Of a DNA stretch of 64,000 nt, positions 22,506 through 33,485 are shown piece after piece. A model generated the notes under the pieces. That model had not been told where the DNA came from, did no database searches, and worked only from the letters and a program-made list of their open reading frames with translations. The stretch is from Basidiobolus meristosporus CBS 931.73 (lineage: Eukaryota > Basidiobolomycota > Basidiobolomycetes > Basidiobolales > Basidiobolaceae). A program made the translations under genes and the position numbers. Positions within the stretch are counted from its first letter, which is position 1. Every line of letters begins with the position of its first letter. The stretch is from contig MCFE01000254.1 in NCBI GenBank assembly GCA_002104905.1, positions 1 through 64,000 of the forward strand, written 5' to 3'.

Positions 22506-22854
22506 TGTTTTAAAAGTCTGGGAGACATTGGTTGTGATTAAGTGAGCAAGAGGATTATGTGGCTTTCACTTAATGATTTGCTGAATGTAAAAGTAGTATA
22601 TATACTTTTACATGGTCATGGCATAGCAAACACATTGAACAGGCTCAGGAAGGTCCCAAGAATATATGCATCAAGTTTGTGACTGTTTGAATAACTTTGA
22701 AAGATTTCATGTTGTGGGCATCTGACATTTTAGTGAGAGTATTCTAAGTATATCTCAACAAGCAATTTGGTCAATATTTTCTAGGATATGTAGGTATTGA
22801 TCCAAGTGACTAAGCTAGGTGAATATCCAGGTGGAATTACATATTTTTACAACA
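22506..22854 (-). repeat. 5' LTR of copia A4
   Basis: 349 bp in minus orientation, TGTTTTAAAAGTC to TTTTTACAACA on the plus strand. The adjacent GACTCATAACC is the reverse of a primer-binding site that keeps its ATG. Confidence 0.85.
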
Positions 22855-22859
22855 TATAC

Positions 22860-24250
22860 TCACTAGTATCTGGCAAATTTCTTCAGATATCTTTGTTATC
22901 CTGAAGGGCTATTGTATCCTTAAATACCCCATGTACAACTTGCTCATTTGTGCAGTGATACTGTTGAAGAGCAATAACATTGATCCAAACAGAAGGCTTT
23001 TGCATCAAAAGATTTCCTCATTCCTAAATATATTAAGGTCTTGATCTAACTCACATTATGGCCAATGGCTCATGGCTTCCAACTTTGCAGCAACTGAATA
23101 TAGAGTACTGTACATCCCCTCTAAGAAGACACTGCTCTTAGAGCTGGTGTTGGATAATAACAATGTGTGTGAGCTGTGGAGTAAAACCCAAAGCTCATAT
23201 ATCTGTCAGTAATGCCATTCATTATGTCCAGAGAAGGTAGCTATCTTGCTGATGGGTAGGTAGACCTTCCAAAATACAGCATATGCACTATGTCATGACA
23301 GCAAATGACTAGTATCCCACTGAAAGGTATAAAAATTTAATCTAGCAATGGATACATGTGTCTATCCAAATTGGATGGTGATATAGACCCTGATACCAGT
23401 GAGCCTACCATTGTGCTTCTGCTCTGTTACTGTAAGATTGGCATCAGATCCTGGTTGATAAGAATCAGCAGCTAGCAGAATTTGCTGGTACAGAACCTGT
23501 TTGAAGAGAGTCCATCAAGTGTAAAGCATAAGGCATAGCCATATGTACCTTAAATGTAACAGTTGCTTCTTAGTTGCTTGTAGTACTTGTCATCAAGTAG
23601 ATTGTATGGTTTGTGCTTGACTGACACTGAGTGCAGTGCTCTATAGCTTCATAAAAATTGTTGGGCTGTATGAGCTTCTTCAGATAGGGTATTACTAGAC
23701 TATATCTGGAGTGCATACAATATTTTCCTACTATGGTAGTGGCTTCCTGACAAGCTGGAGAGTTAGAATGGTGGCATAGGCATAATATACATGCCATGCA
23801 ACTGTTAACATATGCTGGTATCAAAATTTGTTGGGGTCATACATTGCAAGTCACATGATGGTGACGCATTTGCACCATGTATTTGAGAAGTGGCATACTG
23901 CATTGATATTAGCAAGAAGTAGCAGAAAATTCTGAGAGCCCCCATATCTTATATTAGTGAGAAAATGCTACAACTCAGGCCACAACATTATATCACCCAC
24001 CAGCAGATGGCTTACTGGGCCCACTTGGCTCCATTAAGTAGCATTGGCATATTTTACATTGGTGTTGTCTCATTGCATATTAAGACTTTGCCAAGCTCAT
24101 GCAGGGTAATGTTATGAGGGGAGATAAGCTCACAATCCATCAGTAAGTCTTGTTCTTCACAGCTATTACTCAGCAGCCCATATTTATATTGCTTACTTGA
24201 GCCAGAAGATAACACAAACAATCCTGACTTAGTTTGCACATGGCCAATGT
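22860..24250 (-). pseudogene. Tnp2-like transposase relic, copy 2
   Basis: Diverged homologue of the relic at 13327-15048 in the same minus orientation. The LLILINQDLMP block with a following SLVSGS lies near 23400-23480. An SGHNEWHY segment near 23220 corresponds to the (G)F(x)GH block after PSAR. Upstream (24000-24240) is the acidic N-terminal region with CELISPHN, like CEPFFSQH in copy 1. Stops occur throughout. The two relics lie on either side of the A3/A4 tandem. Confidence 0.55.
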
Positions 24251-24620
24251 GTGACTAAATGGCATTTTGGAAGTCTTAATTAGCTGGTAAGATATTAGTG
24301 ATATATTAGTGGTCAGTGAATAGACAAAGATAAGGTAGGTGTAAAGATCTAGCAGTAGTCAAGGCAAAGGTAGAGGGAAAAAAGCCTCCAATGCCAAACA
24401 GAGAGGAACATATGGAAAGTGCCTTTTTTTTGACAAAGTTTAGCTAGCAGGTTAAAATGGGTTGAAAGGGCTTAAACACAGTATAAAAAAGTGGTAACAT
24501 TCAAGAAATGTACCAAAGCATAGGTGGCAGCTGAATAGGCTGGGATCAGAGAACGGGAGAATTAGTGGAGAACAAATCAGGAATTCATCTTAGCAATGGC
24601 CTTTTGACCAAATCATCATA
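24251..24620. other. unassigned DNA
   Basis: No long reading frame, LTR end or inverted terminal repeat recognised. Adjacent to the Ty3 fragment on its right, so it may include decayed Ty3 gag. Confidence 0.35.
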
Positions 24621-26040
24621 AATATGAGAAACTTCAATGTCCAGTTACATTGACAGGCTTGTATCTGGACCCTCCAATGAAAATCCAGCACATTCAAGAA
24701 ACATCATATGCTACCAAGTCCATCCAGTCCTTAAGAATCCCTATAAGCATCCACCTCCCTGAATCCAGCTCTGTCTGTGTCCTTGCCCTCATAAATTCTG
24801 GTGCTTCCTCCTATTTCATTGACCAGTCATTTGTCCAGAAGCACAAAATCCCCACTGTCCTGAAATCCTGTCCTGTCCAAGTAGAAGTTATTGATGGAAG
24901 GTCCCTCTCTTTCAGTGCTGTTACACATAAGACATGTCTACTCCAGCTGTCCAGTACTGGTCACCACAAGACACTAGCCTTCAACATCATCAACTCTCCC
25001 CACCACTCCATAGTCCTTGGAAGCTCATGGCTCAGTTACCATAACCCAGCTATCAACTGGAAGACCAAAATCCTGACATTCCCCAGAATCCACCATGTCA
25101 ACTCCATGAAATCACCAGATCTTTCAGGTAAAGAAGTATCCATTTCCCAAGCTACCCCAGACCCAGGAGCCCATCATTACTGAAGGGACCCCACCCAATG
25201 AAATACCTGCCAAGTATCAAGAGTTTGTCCATGTCTTTGACAAGAAGAAAACCAGACTACTCCCAGCCCATAGACCCTATGATTGTGCCATTGACCTTGA
25301 AGAAGGAAAACCTCACCTTTTGGTCCTATTTACAGCCTCTTGCAGCCCAAGTTGAAAGAACTCCATGGCTATATTCAGGAAAACCTCCAGAAAGGCTTTA
25401 TTCAGCACACTAAGTTTTGTCCCAATTCTCTTCGTCAAAAAAAAGGATGGTACCCTAAGAATGTGTGTAGACTACTGTGCACTAAATAAGATCACATTCA
25501 AGAACTGGTACCCTTTACTCCTGATCAACACTCTGTTGGATCAACTCTCTGCTGCCAAAGTATTTAACCATGATTGACCTCAGAGGAGCATATAACCTTG
25601 TTAGGATCAAGCCTGGTGATGAATGGAAAACTGCATTCAGAACAGGATATGACCATTTTGAGTATAGAGTTATGCCATTTGGCTTCACCAATACCCTAGC
25701 TGTCTTTCAACACCTGATGAATGACAGATTCTGTAAATACCTTGACCAATTTGTGATTATCTACCTTGATGACATCTTGATCTACTCCAAGACCCAAGAA
25801 GATCGTAATTCCAATGTCAAGAAAGTTTTGACCAAACTTGACACTGCTGGCCTCTATGCCAAACTGGAGAAATGTGAGTTTGACCAGAAAGAAGTTGAGC
25901 TCTTAGGTTATCTTAACAGCTCAAATGGAGCAAGAATGGACCCCAAGAAAGTAGTAGCCATCCAGTTATGGAAAACTCCCTGTTCTATAAAAGAAGTGCA
26001 TTCCTTCCTTGAATCTGCCCTTTGCCTGATACAATACTGA
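24621..26040 (+). pseudogene. Ty3 (Tf2-like) protease-RT fragment
   Basis: Plus-strand Ty3 Pol remains. Protease: INSGASSYFIDQSFV at about 24790 (the family has DSGA, so the catalytic Asp is Asn here), then VIDGRSLS and IVLGSSWL. A segment coding HRPYDCAIDL follows near 25260, then [35 protein letters not shown], and the RT catalytic YLDDILIYSK near 25765. The frame shifts near 25190, 25360 and 25575. The fragment stops in the RT connection (KEVHSFL). RNase H, integrase and LTRs are absent. The block order is typical of basidiomycete Tf2-like chromoviruses. Confidence 0.85.
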
Positions 26041-26571
26041 ACAATTGTTGGTCTAAGTAGATCATATATATAGTATATGAGGAAAGTTATTATTCAGATC
26101 CAGTTATGGATATATGGAGCATAGTATAAGTGAGTTTGACTATATACTGGAACTATGGATGATCCAGATTTACTGGAGAGAAGACCACATCTTAGCTATG
26201 CCAATTATTTTCTAGTTTTACTCAAATAAAAAATAGCAGAAAGCCTCAGAGTGCAGCCATCTGATGATAGAATGGATGATGTGATATGATCAGTATTGTA
26301 AAAGTTGTATATCAATCAAGTGGATGATACTCATCCAGAGATATTTTGTGATGAGATCAGTATTCAGACTCAAAGTTATTTGATCTGAAGTATGTAAATG
26401 ACAATATGGACTTATACTTAGTTATAACAGATAATATGCAATCCTTAGCATATATAAGAGAATATATTAGCTCAATAGGTTATATGGTAAATTGCAGGTT
26501 TAATCCAACCAGAAGATTCACATTACCACAGCTAGTTCATCAATGTATGAATATATTATGTAAGTGGGAGA
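26041..26571. other. AT-rich region, possible decayed 3' end of an LTR C element
   Basis: Very AT-rich with no readable frame. It ends in AAGTGGGAGAG just before an LTR, which looks like a polypurine tract, so some of it may be the 3' internal end of the LTR C element. No protein homology seen. Confidence 0.35.
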
Positions 26572-26926
26572 GTTGAAATAATTAGGAGTCCATCTAAATA
26601 CTAATATATTATGAGCTAGCACTTAGTTAAAATGTCATATCTCAGAATATTAACTCAAATATTAGTTTGTAAGATATTTGCAAGTAATTAGAAATGAGTG
26701 AAGTACAAAGTTTTATGAAAATTTGAAACTTGTCCAAATTTGCTGAAACTTGGCACATGTACTCCTGAGACTCACGCAACAATGAACAAATTGTTACATC
26801 TACATGGCTCTGCAATAAATATAAATACTGTGTTGCAACTCAATAAATCAGTAAGTGAATATCATGTAAATCTTCTAATTCTCCATTTTACTTCCTGTAT
26901 ATCTCTCTGATATTTCAATAGATAAT
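26572..26926 (+). repeat. LTR C, one copy
   Basis: About 355 bp from TTGAAATAATTAGGAG to ATATTTCAATA. It contains a TATAAATAC box and an AATAAA signal near its 3' third, the same layout as the copia LTRs. A second copy at 34034-38813 (interrupted by B2) shares the same blocks, for example CATGTACTCCTGAGACT and ACTGTGTTGCAAC. The purine-rich stretch upstream suggests a 3' or solo LTR. Confidence 0.6.
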
Positions 26927-27670
26927 GCACCTACAGAGCAACAATTGATTTCTCAGGAGTTAGAGGCAGAGCCATCTGAGCTACACTCCAGTGTTGAAAA
27001 TGTGTTTGCAGTGAAAGGCAATCTGTCTACAATAATCCCTACATTGCTCATTGACACAGAGTGAAGACTCCACTGACTGACAAAGCAACAGTATCAAGAA
27101 TACACAAGACCATCACAATGTCTACAGTGAGACTTTGGGGCAATATGAGGCACAGCAAATGGTTGAAGCACTCCTCCAAGAACAGTGCTCAAGAAAATGC
27201 ACTTGAACATTGCAATAGCCAATCAATCTACACAAATGTAGGAGTAGATTGCATGTAGGGATAAGAGTGTGAGAGAATAGAAAGAGAACCAATCAAATGC
27301 CACTCAAACATGGCTATGAAGAGATATTTGACTAGTTTACTTGGGCAATATGTGGTGTAATTCCTTACCAAAAATTGCAAAGTGCCCTTGCAGCTTCAAT
27401 TGTTCACTAAGTCAAAGCATTTGAGCTCTGTGGCAGTCTTTTGACAGGATCATCAGAGTTATGTTTCATTTGGACTGTGGACAGCATTAGCACAGTAAGA
27501 CAGTCTACATCTAGTCTGGTTTAATGCCACTGTACTAGTTTTCACCATGGCACTTCCCATTGCTATGCCCTCTGGTGCAATTCATATTTTTTACTGTAGA
27601 ATTGCCCCTCTTTATTTGCTTACCTGTAACTATAATGGATATTCTGCACATAGCTGGAATAAAACTAATT
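26927..27670. other. unassigned DNA
   Basis: A 65-codon frame at 27061-27258 is the only open stretch, rich in Ser, Asn and Thr, and I do not recognise it. Part of this block could be interior sequence of the LTR C element. Confidence 0.3.
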
Positions 27671-27790
27671 ATACAACTTTTTTCACATGGGAATTATGAT
27701 CATCTTGAGTTTTGGAGTATATCAATGTATCTTCAAGGTACATAACCACAAATTGGTCAAGGTATACATAGAATGCACTGCCCATTGGGA
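27671..27790 (-). pseudogene. Ty3 RT relic (catalytic block)
   Basis: The minus-strand reading LDQFVVMYLEDTLIYSK, then DDHNSHVKKV, matches the RT block of the Ty3 fragment near 25740-25830 (DQFVIIYLDDILIYSK). The first catalytic Asp of the YLDD box reads Glu. Homology is lost on both sides. A short isolated scrap. Confidence 0.6.
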
Positions 27791-28142
27791 TTTAAGAATA
27801 TCAGTGTTGTTGTTTCTTCTGGGAGAGAAGTTGTCATATGTAGTTGCTTGAGGTAAAGCTTCATCCAAAGTAATTGTCTTGAGGAGTGTGTGAAGTTTAT
27901 CACTGACTTCATCATTAAGTACATCCTAAACCAACTAATCAGGACGGCATCACCCCAATGGCTCAAGTTGCTGGCCAGTGGCCAGAATAAAGAAACATAC
28001 ACATGTGCAGGCCAATTTTGTTGCTTTAAGCTCTAGATCTTGCTGGCTGCAGTTCTGGCTTAGTCAATCTTGCCTAATATTACTTCAATTTGGTGAGAAT
28101 ATTATGGCCAACAGTAGTTTCTACCTAAAGAGAGGTTAATAT

Positions 28143-28512
28143 TGTTACAAGTCTTGGCATAAGAGCTATAGAGGAAATAGGGAGTTTAGCTAGTATTGTA
28201 TTCACTAAAACTTGAACTAATTTTTATTGATTTTCCAGTTGCACCTTATATACATTTTGCCATATTAAATGCTGACTACCTGTATTTCCTAGTGTAGGCT
28301 GTGGCTTATGACTCATTTGATTGCATCATCATTACCCAAAAAGATCTTAGTTAATATTTCTATTTCTGTCTGATAAAGATCTGCTGATTCATTTGCTGAC
28401 TTATGCTACTGATTTGATAGATAATACCAATATGCTGATAGGCTAAACATGTAACTAGTTGATCTGACTAAAAACTGATCTAACTTAAACATTCAAGCAG
28501 TAGATCATGACA
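28143..28512 (-). repeat. Ty3-family solo LTR
   Basis: 370 bp, TGTTACAAGTCTTGG to AGATCATGACA on the plus strand. It is flanked by ATAT on both sides (28139-28142 and 28513-28516), a 4-bp target duplication. On the minus strand it has a TATATAAGG-type box and an AATAAA-like signal, so it reads leftward. No internal region adjoins it. Confidence 0.8.
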
Positions 28513-28872
28513 ATATTTGTGTGGCACCAGTAAAGAATCCTTATGAAAAATCACTTGGTCTCACAGGTGTATCCAGTGCAGATCAGCTACCAAGATCCCA
28601 TTGGGAGACCACTATAAAACCAGCAGCTTGGATTAAATGACAATCTACATAATCTTATGACAGGATCACAAAGGCACTTGGCTTATTTTACAGCCAAATA
28701 AAGTTAAAAAATATAGCTGTGTTTGTACAGTGTTTAGCAAGGGTAGCATTGCATTGCTGTGGTCTTAGTGTGCTCTACAACTGCTTGTGTGGATATAACT
28801 GGCCAGTACATCCAATTGGCTAATATGGCAAAGAACTTGACAGTGCTCTGAGGGCCTCATTGTGGGCCTCTG
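28513..28872. other. unassigned DNA
   Basis: No LTR or MITE ends. A plus-strand stretch near 28530-28700 can be read as a short open segment with SSADQLPRSHWETTIKP, but it is interrupted and unidentified. It may belong with the orphan reading frame that follows. Confidence 0.3.
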
Positions 28873-29259
28873 ATGGTATTATCTTGGCCATATGGCAACT
28901 CACAACCAGCTGTGTATTATGCTCCCATACCAATCTACCAACCGGTATTTCCGTTTTTACCACCCCTTGCATCAGTACTAACATACAGTATGCCAATAGC
29001 AGGAATATATTGGTTGCAACTTGCAAAAAAAACTTCTTTAACTGTTGAATCAACATCTGCAGAAAAAACTTATGTGACCCATGAACCAATTGTAGAAGAA
29101 ATAGTTTTACCTATATATGCATCATCACTTGAAGAAACATATGACCTTAGTGATGGTTCAACCGTAAGCAAAAATCTATTATATGATGATATGGATGCTA
29201 AATCAGCAACTATGGCCCATTTGGATAAAGATGTGACGGATATTGTAGATATATATAAT
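28873..29259 (+). CDS. orphan open reading frame, unknown function, split by MITE 3
   Basis: An open plus frame of 129 codons up to the MITE. After removal of the MITE and one AAT, it continues about 20 codons past 29997 (ISDKEILLIKC). The N-terminal part is Pro/Tyr-rich and hydrophobic (PVFPFLPPL). The C-terminal part is acidic with Asp, Glu, Thr and Ser (EPIVEEIVLP, LYDDMDAKSA, DKDVTDIVDIYN). It resembles no copia, Ty3, Harbinger or Tnp2 segment in this window and has no internal stop, unlike the surrounding relics. The ATG at 28873 is only the first in frame, and an upstream exon is possible. It may be a captured or stranded host-gene exon or part of an unrecognised transposon protein. I do not recognise it. 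Confidence 0.45.
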
Positions 29260-29993
29260 AGACTTGTTCCATTGGATAGTGCCACATTGAGCCATGAGTG
29301 CCAAATGATGCCATAGTGTGCCAGAGAGGCCAAGTGAGCCTCTACCTGGCCACAGAGTGTGAAACATAGCTCTGCATCTTCATGCAAAGCAGCCCCTGTG
29401 TTTCACCCATTGTGTTGGAGAAAATCCATTTTTTGACCTTTTTTTTTGGATCAATGTTGTGCAGGATGTGTTAGAGCACAAGCAGATTGAAGATATGCAT
29501 CTGGTACTCAATACCCATGGCACTCTGAATCTAGCTCCTGTAGCTTGTATCATGTCACAAAAATGAATGGCACTATCTTGGTCCACTGGTACTATCTGGC
29601 ACTATGAGTGCTTTGTATAGATCTTACATTAGGTCTAATATTTAAATATAGTGCCAGATAGTACCAGTGGACCAAGATAGTGCCATTCATTTTTGTGACA
29701 TGATACAAGCTACAGGAGCTTGATTCAGAGTGCCATGGGTATTGAGTGCCAGACGCATATCTTCAGCTCTCCTGTGCTCTTACACATCCTGAGCTACATT
29801 GATCCACAAAAAAAGGTCAAAAAATGGATTTTCTCCAACACAATGGGTGAAACACAGGGGCTGCTTTACATGAAGATGCAGAGCTATGTTTCACACTCTG
29901 TGGCCAAGTATAGGCTCACTTTACCTCTTTGGCACACTATGGCATCATTTGGCACTCATGGCTCAATGTGGCACTATCCAACGGAACAAGTCT
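29260..29993. mobile_element. foldback MITE 3, complete, 734 bp
   Basis: Tips AGACTTGTTCCATTGG and CAACGGAACAAGTCT, flanked by AAT at 29257-29259 and 29994-29996. Two inverted arms of 346 bp each (29260-29605 and 29648-29993) enclose a 42-base spacer. The arms are about 95% alike by eye but not identical: the left has a GTGCAGGATGTGTTAGAGC variant, the right an AGCTCAGG...CAGGAGAGCTGAAG variant. The tip matches the right terminus of the Harbinger element at 58604-61815. Confidence 0.93.
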
Positions 29994-30059
29994 AATATAT
30001 CAGACAAGGAAATATTGCTAATAAAATGCAACATAATCCTGTACTCATGGAGTACATCG

Positions 30060-33000
30060 TCCAACTTAGTTCTCCAAGATTCTTCATCTCAGACTTGCTG
30101 AAGAGATCTGACTTTGTCTGTATAAGTGCCTCCTGATCACCTGTAGCTATTATGACGCCATCCACATTACAAACTAGGATGATCACACCCTTTTTTGGCT
30201 GTTTCACATACTCACTGTGATTGGCAGTGGTACAAATGAACCCAATCTCCTCTAGAAATGTGTCAAACTGGTTATACCGTGCTCTAGGTACCTGCTTAAG
30301 CCCATACAGCAGTTTCCTAAGCTTGTACACCTTATGGGAGTCCTGTGGATCAGTAAAACCTTCTGGTTGCTCCATATATATAGTTTCTTGTAAATCCCCA
30401 TTTAGAAAGGTTGTTTTGACAACCATTTGGTATAGATCTGCACTGTGTACAGCTGCCAGGGCTAGAACTGTTGTATGGAGTTAAACTTGGCAACTGGATC
30501 AAATGTTGCCTTAAATTCCAGTCTCTGGATCTGGGAAAATCCATCAGCCACCAATCTACCCTTATACTTATCAATAGTACCACTGGAAGTTGTTTTGACC
30601 TGGTAGACCCATCTACATCTTATTGACTCTCTCCCATTTGGCAATTCTCCCAGTTCCTAAACTTTTGCCTTAATCAGTGACTGGTACTCCTCTTGCATGG
30701 TTTGTTGCTATATTGTAGCATCTGTAATTTACATTGCTTGTTCCAGATTCTGGGACTCAGCACATATGGCATGATAAGCTTCTTCATCATCATTAGATGT
30801 CTACCACCAGGATTCAGGGGCACTTCTAATTCTTGTTGATCTCCTAACTAGAATATTCTGCTCTGATTGGAAAGTGGTAGAATTACTCTTTGTATCTGGC
30901 AAAAATAGGTACATATTGTCTTCATTAGTGTTGATTGCATCATCAGGTGGCTTTTCTGATCTGAACTCTCCTCAAATACAATATCCCTGCACTTGATCAG
31001 CTTCTAAATCTTGCCATTATATACTAGACTTGTTCCGTTGGATAGTGCCACATTGAGCCATGAGTGCCAAATGATGCCATAGTGTGCCAAAGAGGTAAAG
31101 TGAGCCTATACTTGGCCACAGAGTGTGGAACATAGCTCTGCATCTTCATGTAAAGCAGCCCCTGTGTTTCACCCATTGTGTTGGAGAAAATCCATTTTTT
31201 GACCTTTTTTTGTGGATCAATGTAGCTCAGGATGTGTGAGAGCACAGGAGAACTGAAGGTATGCATCTGGTACTCAGTACCCATGGCACTCTGAATTTAG
31301 CTCCTGTAGCTTGTATCATGTCACAAAAATGAATGGCACTATCTTGGTCCACTGGTACTATCTGGCACTATATTTAAATATTAACCCTAAAGTAAGATCT
31401 ATACAAAGCACTTATACTGCTAGATAGTACCAGTGGACCAAGATAGTGCCATTCATTTTTGTGACATGATACAAGCTACAGGAGCTAGATTCAGAGTGCC
31501 ATGGGTATTGAGTACCTGATGCATATCTTCAATCTGCTTGTGCTCTAACATATCCTGCACAACATTGGTCCAAAAAAAAGGTCAAAAAATGGATTTTCTC
31601 CAACACAATGGGTGAAACACAGGGGCTGCTTTGCATGAAGATGCAGAGCTATGTTTCACACCATGTGGCCAGGTAGAGGCTCAATTGGCCTCTCTGGCAC
31701 ACTATGGCATCATTTGGCACTCATGGCTCAATGTGGCACTATCCAACGGAACAAGTCTACTATATACCATTTAGTATCATCACAACACCCAGGAAAGATC
31801 CCTTTTCTACTCTTTGTTTCCAGCTTTGAGTGGCTTTTGTCAGGGATATGAGATAAATTATCACTACCAAGGATCCTGAGATGCTGGAGGTCTGGCTTTT
31901 TACCTATATTTGCTTCAAAGGGTGTAGAATTAAATAGTGCTGTTGTTAGGCATCTATTCTGGATGTATACAGCAGTAGCACAGATTCAGCCCAAAGCTTG
32001 TAGTCCATTCCCTTAGCCTGTAGCATATATATTCCCATTCCTACTAATGCTCTATTTGTACATTCTGCTATTCCATTTTGCTGTGGAGTATGTGGAACTG
32101 TGGTCTGTTACGGTATACCAGTAGATGAGCAGTATTTTGCAGACTCCTATGAGCAAGATTCCGCTCCATTGTCACTCTGCATTAACTTCAATTTACACCC
32201 AGTTTGTGTTTGTACCATGCTTGTGAAGTGCTTATATATCTCTAAAGCCTCATCCTTTGTCTTGAGGATGTACACCTTAATTTATCTTGTCTTGACATCA
32301 ATTATTGTCATAAAGTATCTCTTGGCTCCAAAGGACTATGTTCTCATTGGGCCACATGTGTTGGAGTGTACAATAGGCAGTATCTTGGTGATTTTTATAC
32401 CTTGTGAGCTCCTGAAACACAGCCTAGCTTGTTTGTCATATGAGCATCTCTTAAAGACATTCAATCTGATCAGAATTAAATAATTTGAGCCCAAAACAAG
32501 CTGATTTGAGATCAATTGACTCATTTTCTGTTACCCAATGTGTCCTAGCCTCCTATGTCCCATCTCCTAGTTAGTTTTGTTGGTTTCTGCAGTGTAGACA
32601 TACTCAGGAACAATGATCTTGCATTGTAACTTGTATGTAATTTGATCTCTGAATACCACAGCTAGTTTTTGTCTACTTTAACTTAATATTTAGCTGCTCA
32701 GTTTAGTGAAGACAAATTTAAATCCCTGAGCAGTTACTCTACCAACTGAGAGTAGGTTAATAGCTATACCAGGTACATAGAGTACATCAGTTAGTTTTGT
32801 TGTTGTAGCCACTAAGATTTCACCCATATTTAGTTGTAAAGTCCCACTGGTGGTAGCTTTGATTGCACAGTTGTTTCCCAGATAAACCTTTTTTACAGGA
32901 ATGCTCTTCAAGTTGCCAAACCACTCCTTTATGCCACAAATATGCTGTGAGGCTCCAAAGTCAATATACCATTCATTACTTTGGTTACTTGCACTCTCTT

Positions 33001-33163
33001 GCACAGTTACAAATAACTGTTCATCAGTAGTTATATGGTTACTTCTCTAAAGTCTGTAGTTTTTCCCATCAAACCTCTCCTTTACAAGGAAGATGTTTGT
33101 ATTATTCTGTTTGCTGGTAGAAATCACTTCTAAAATAGATTAAGGCAATTGGGGTGCATAACC
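30060..33163 (-). pseudogene. copia B4 gag-pol fragment, decayed
   Basis: Minus-strand copia B. From the 5' end (33163) downward: a Gag start remnant near 33110, then a jump to protease (33000-32690, DFGASQHICG, active-site Ser replaced by Phe), integrase (32520-31860), linker, MITE 4, and RT (30720-30060). RT reads KTTFLNGDLQETIYMEQPEG and has NVDG where the catalytic YVDD should be. The zinc knuckle and most of Gag are missing between about 33010 and 33060. RNase H and the 3' LTR are missing: it ends near 30060 against the orphan reading frame. Many stops. Confidence 0.85.
31026..31758. mobile_element. foldback MITE 4, complete, 733 bp
   Basis: AGACTTGTTCCGTTGG to CAACGGAACAAGTCT, flanked by ACT at 31023-31025 and 31759-31761. 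Removing it restores the copia B4 coding sequence in the GYRVYD region. Arms 31026-31371 and about 31414-31758. The two arm variants are in the reverse order to MITE 3, so the element is inserted in the opposite orientation. The length and architecture equal those of MITE 3. Confidence 0.93.
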
Positions 33164-33485
33164 TGTTGCAATTAGAGATGTGACCTGGATATAAGGAACT
33201 TGTCAAGAAATAGTGAGAATAGTTCAACTGTTGTTTATTCATAGGGAGGGTCAGTATTTGTACCTTTGCAGAAGTACACAGCTGTAGCAATACGTCAGGA
33301 GGGTTTCTCAACCTTCAGGAGCATTCTGTAGCAGTTTCAGGGTTAGTACATATTGTTTGGTAAAAGTGCCAATTTGATCCTGACTATATGGGAATAATCA
33401 TAGGATAATATATCTGAAGAAAGTGGCAAAGGTAGGGCTATTAATTAGTCCTACTGTAACTAAGACTAGTCCAAAATTGTTAAGT
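33164..33485 (-). repeat. 5' LTR of copia B4, interrupted by a Ty3 LTR
   Basis: Starts TGTTGCAATTAGAG (reverse of the LTR 3' end) and runs ~320 bases to TTGTTAAGT, where a Ty3-type LTR begins. The last ~45 bases of LTR B are not found beyond it. The neighbouring GGTTATGCACCCC (reverse strand) is the decayed primer-binding site. Confidence 0.8.

Noticed and set aside
29380-29586. Small frames of 66-91 codons recurring in the MITE arms (18485-18691, 29380-29586, 29720-29995, 31024-31284)
   Set aside because: The frames come from the inverted arms in both directions; no start context or family match, and MITEs of this type are non-coding.
29260-31758. Regularly repeated sequence resembling an array
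   Set aside because: The repeats are long inverted MITE arms with target duplications, not short direct repeats with unique spacers; not CRISPR.
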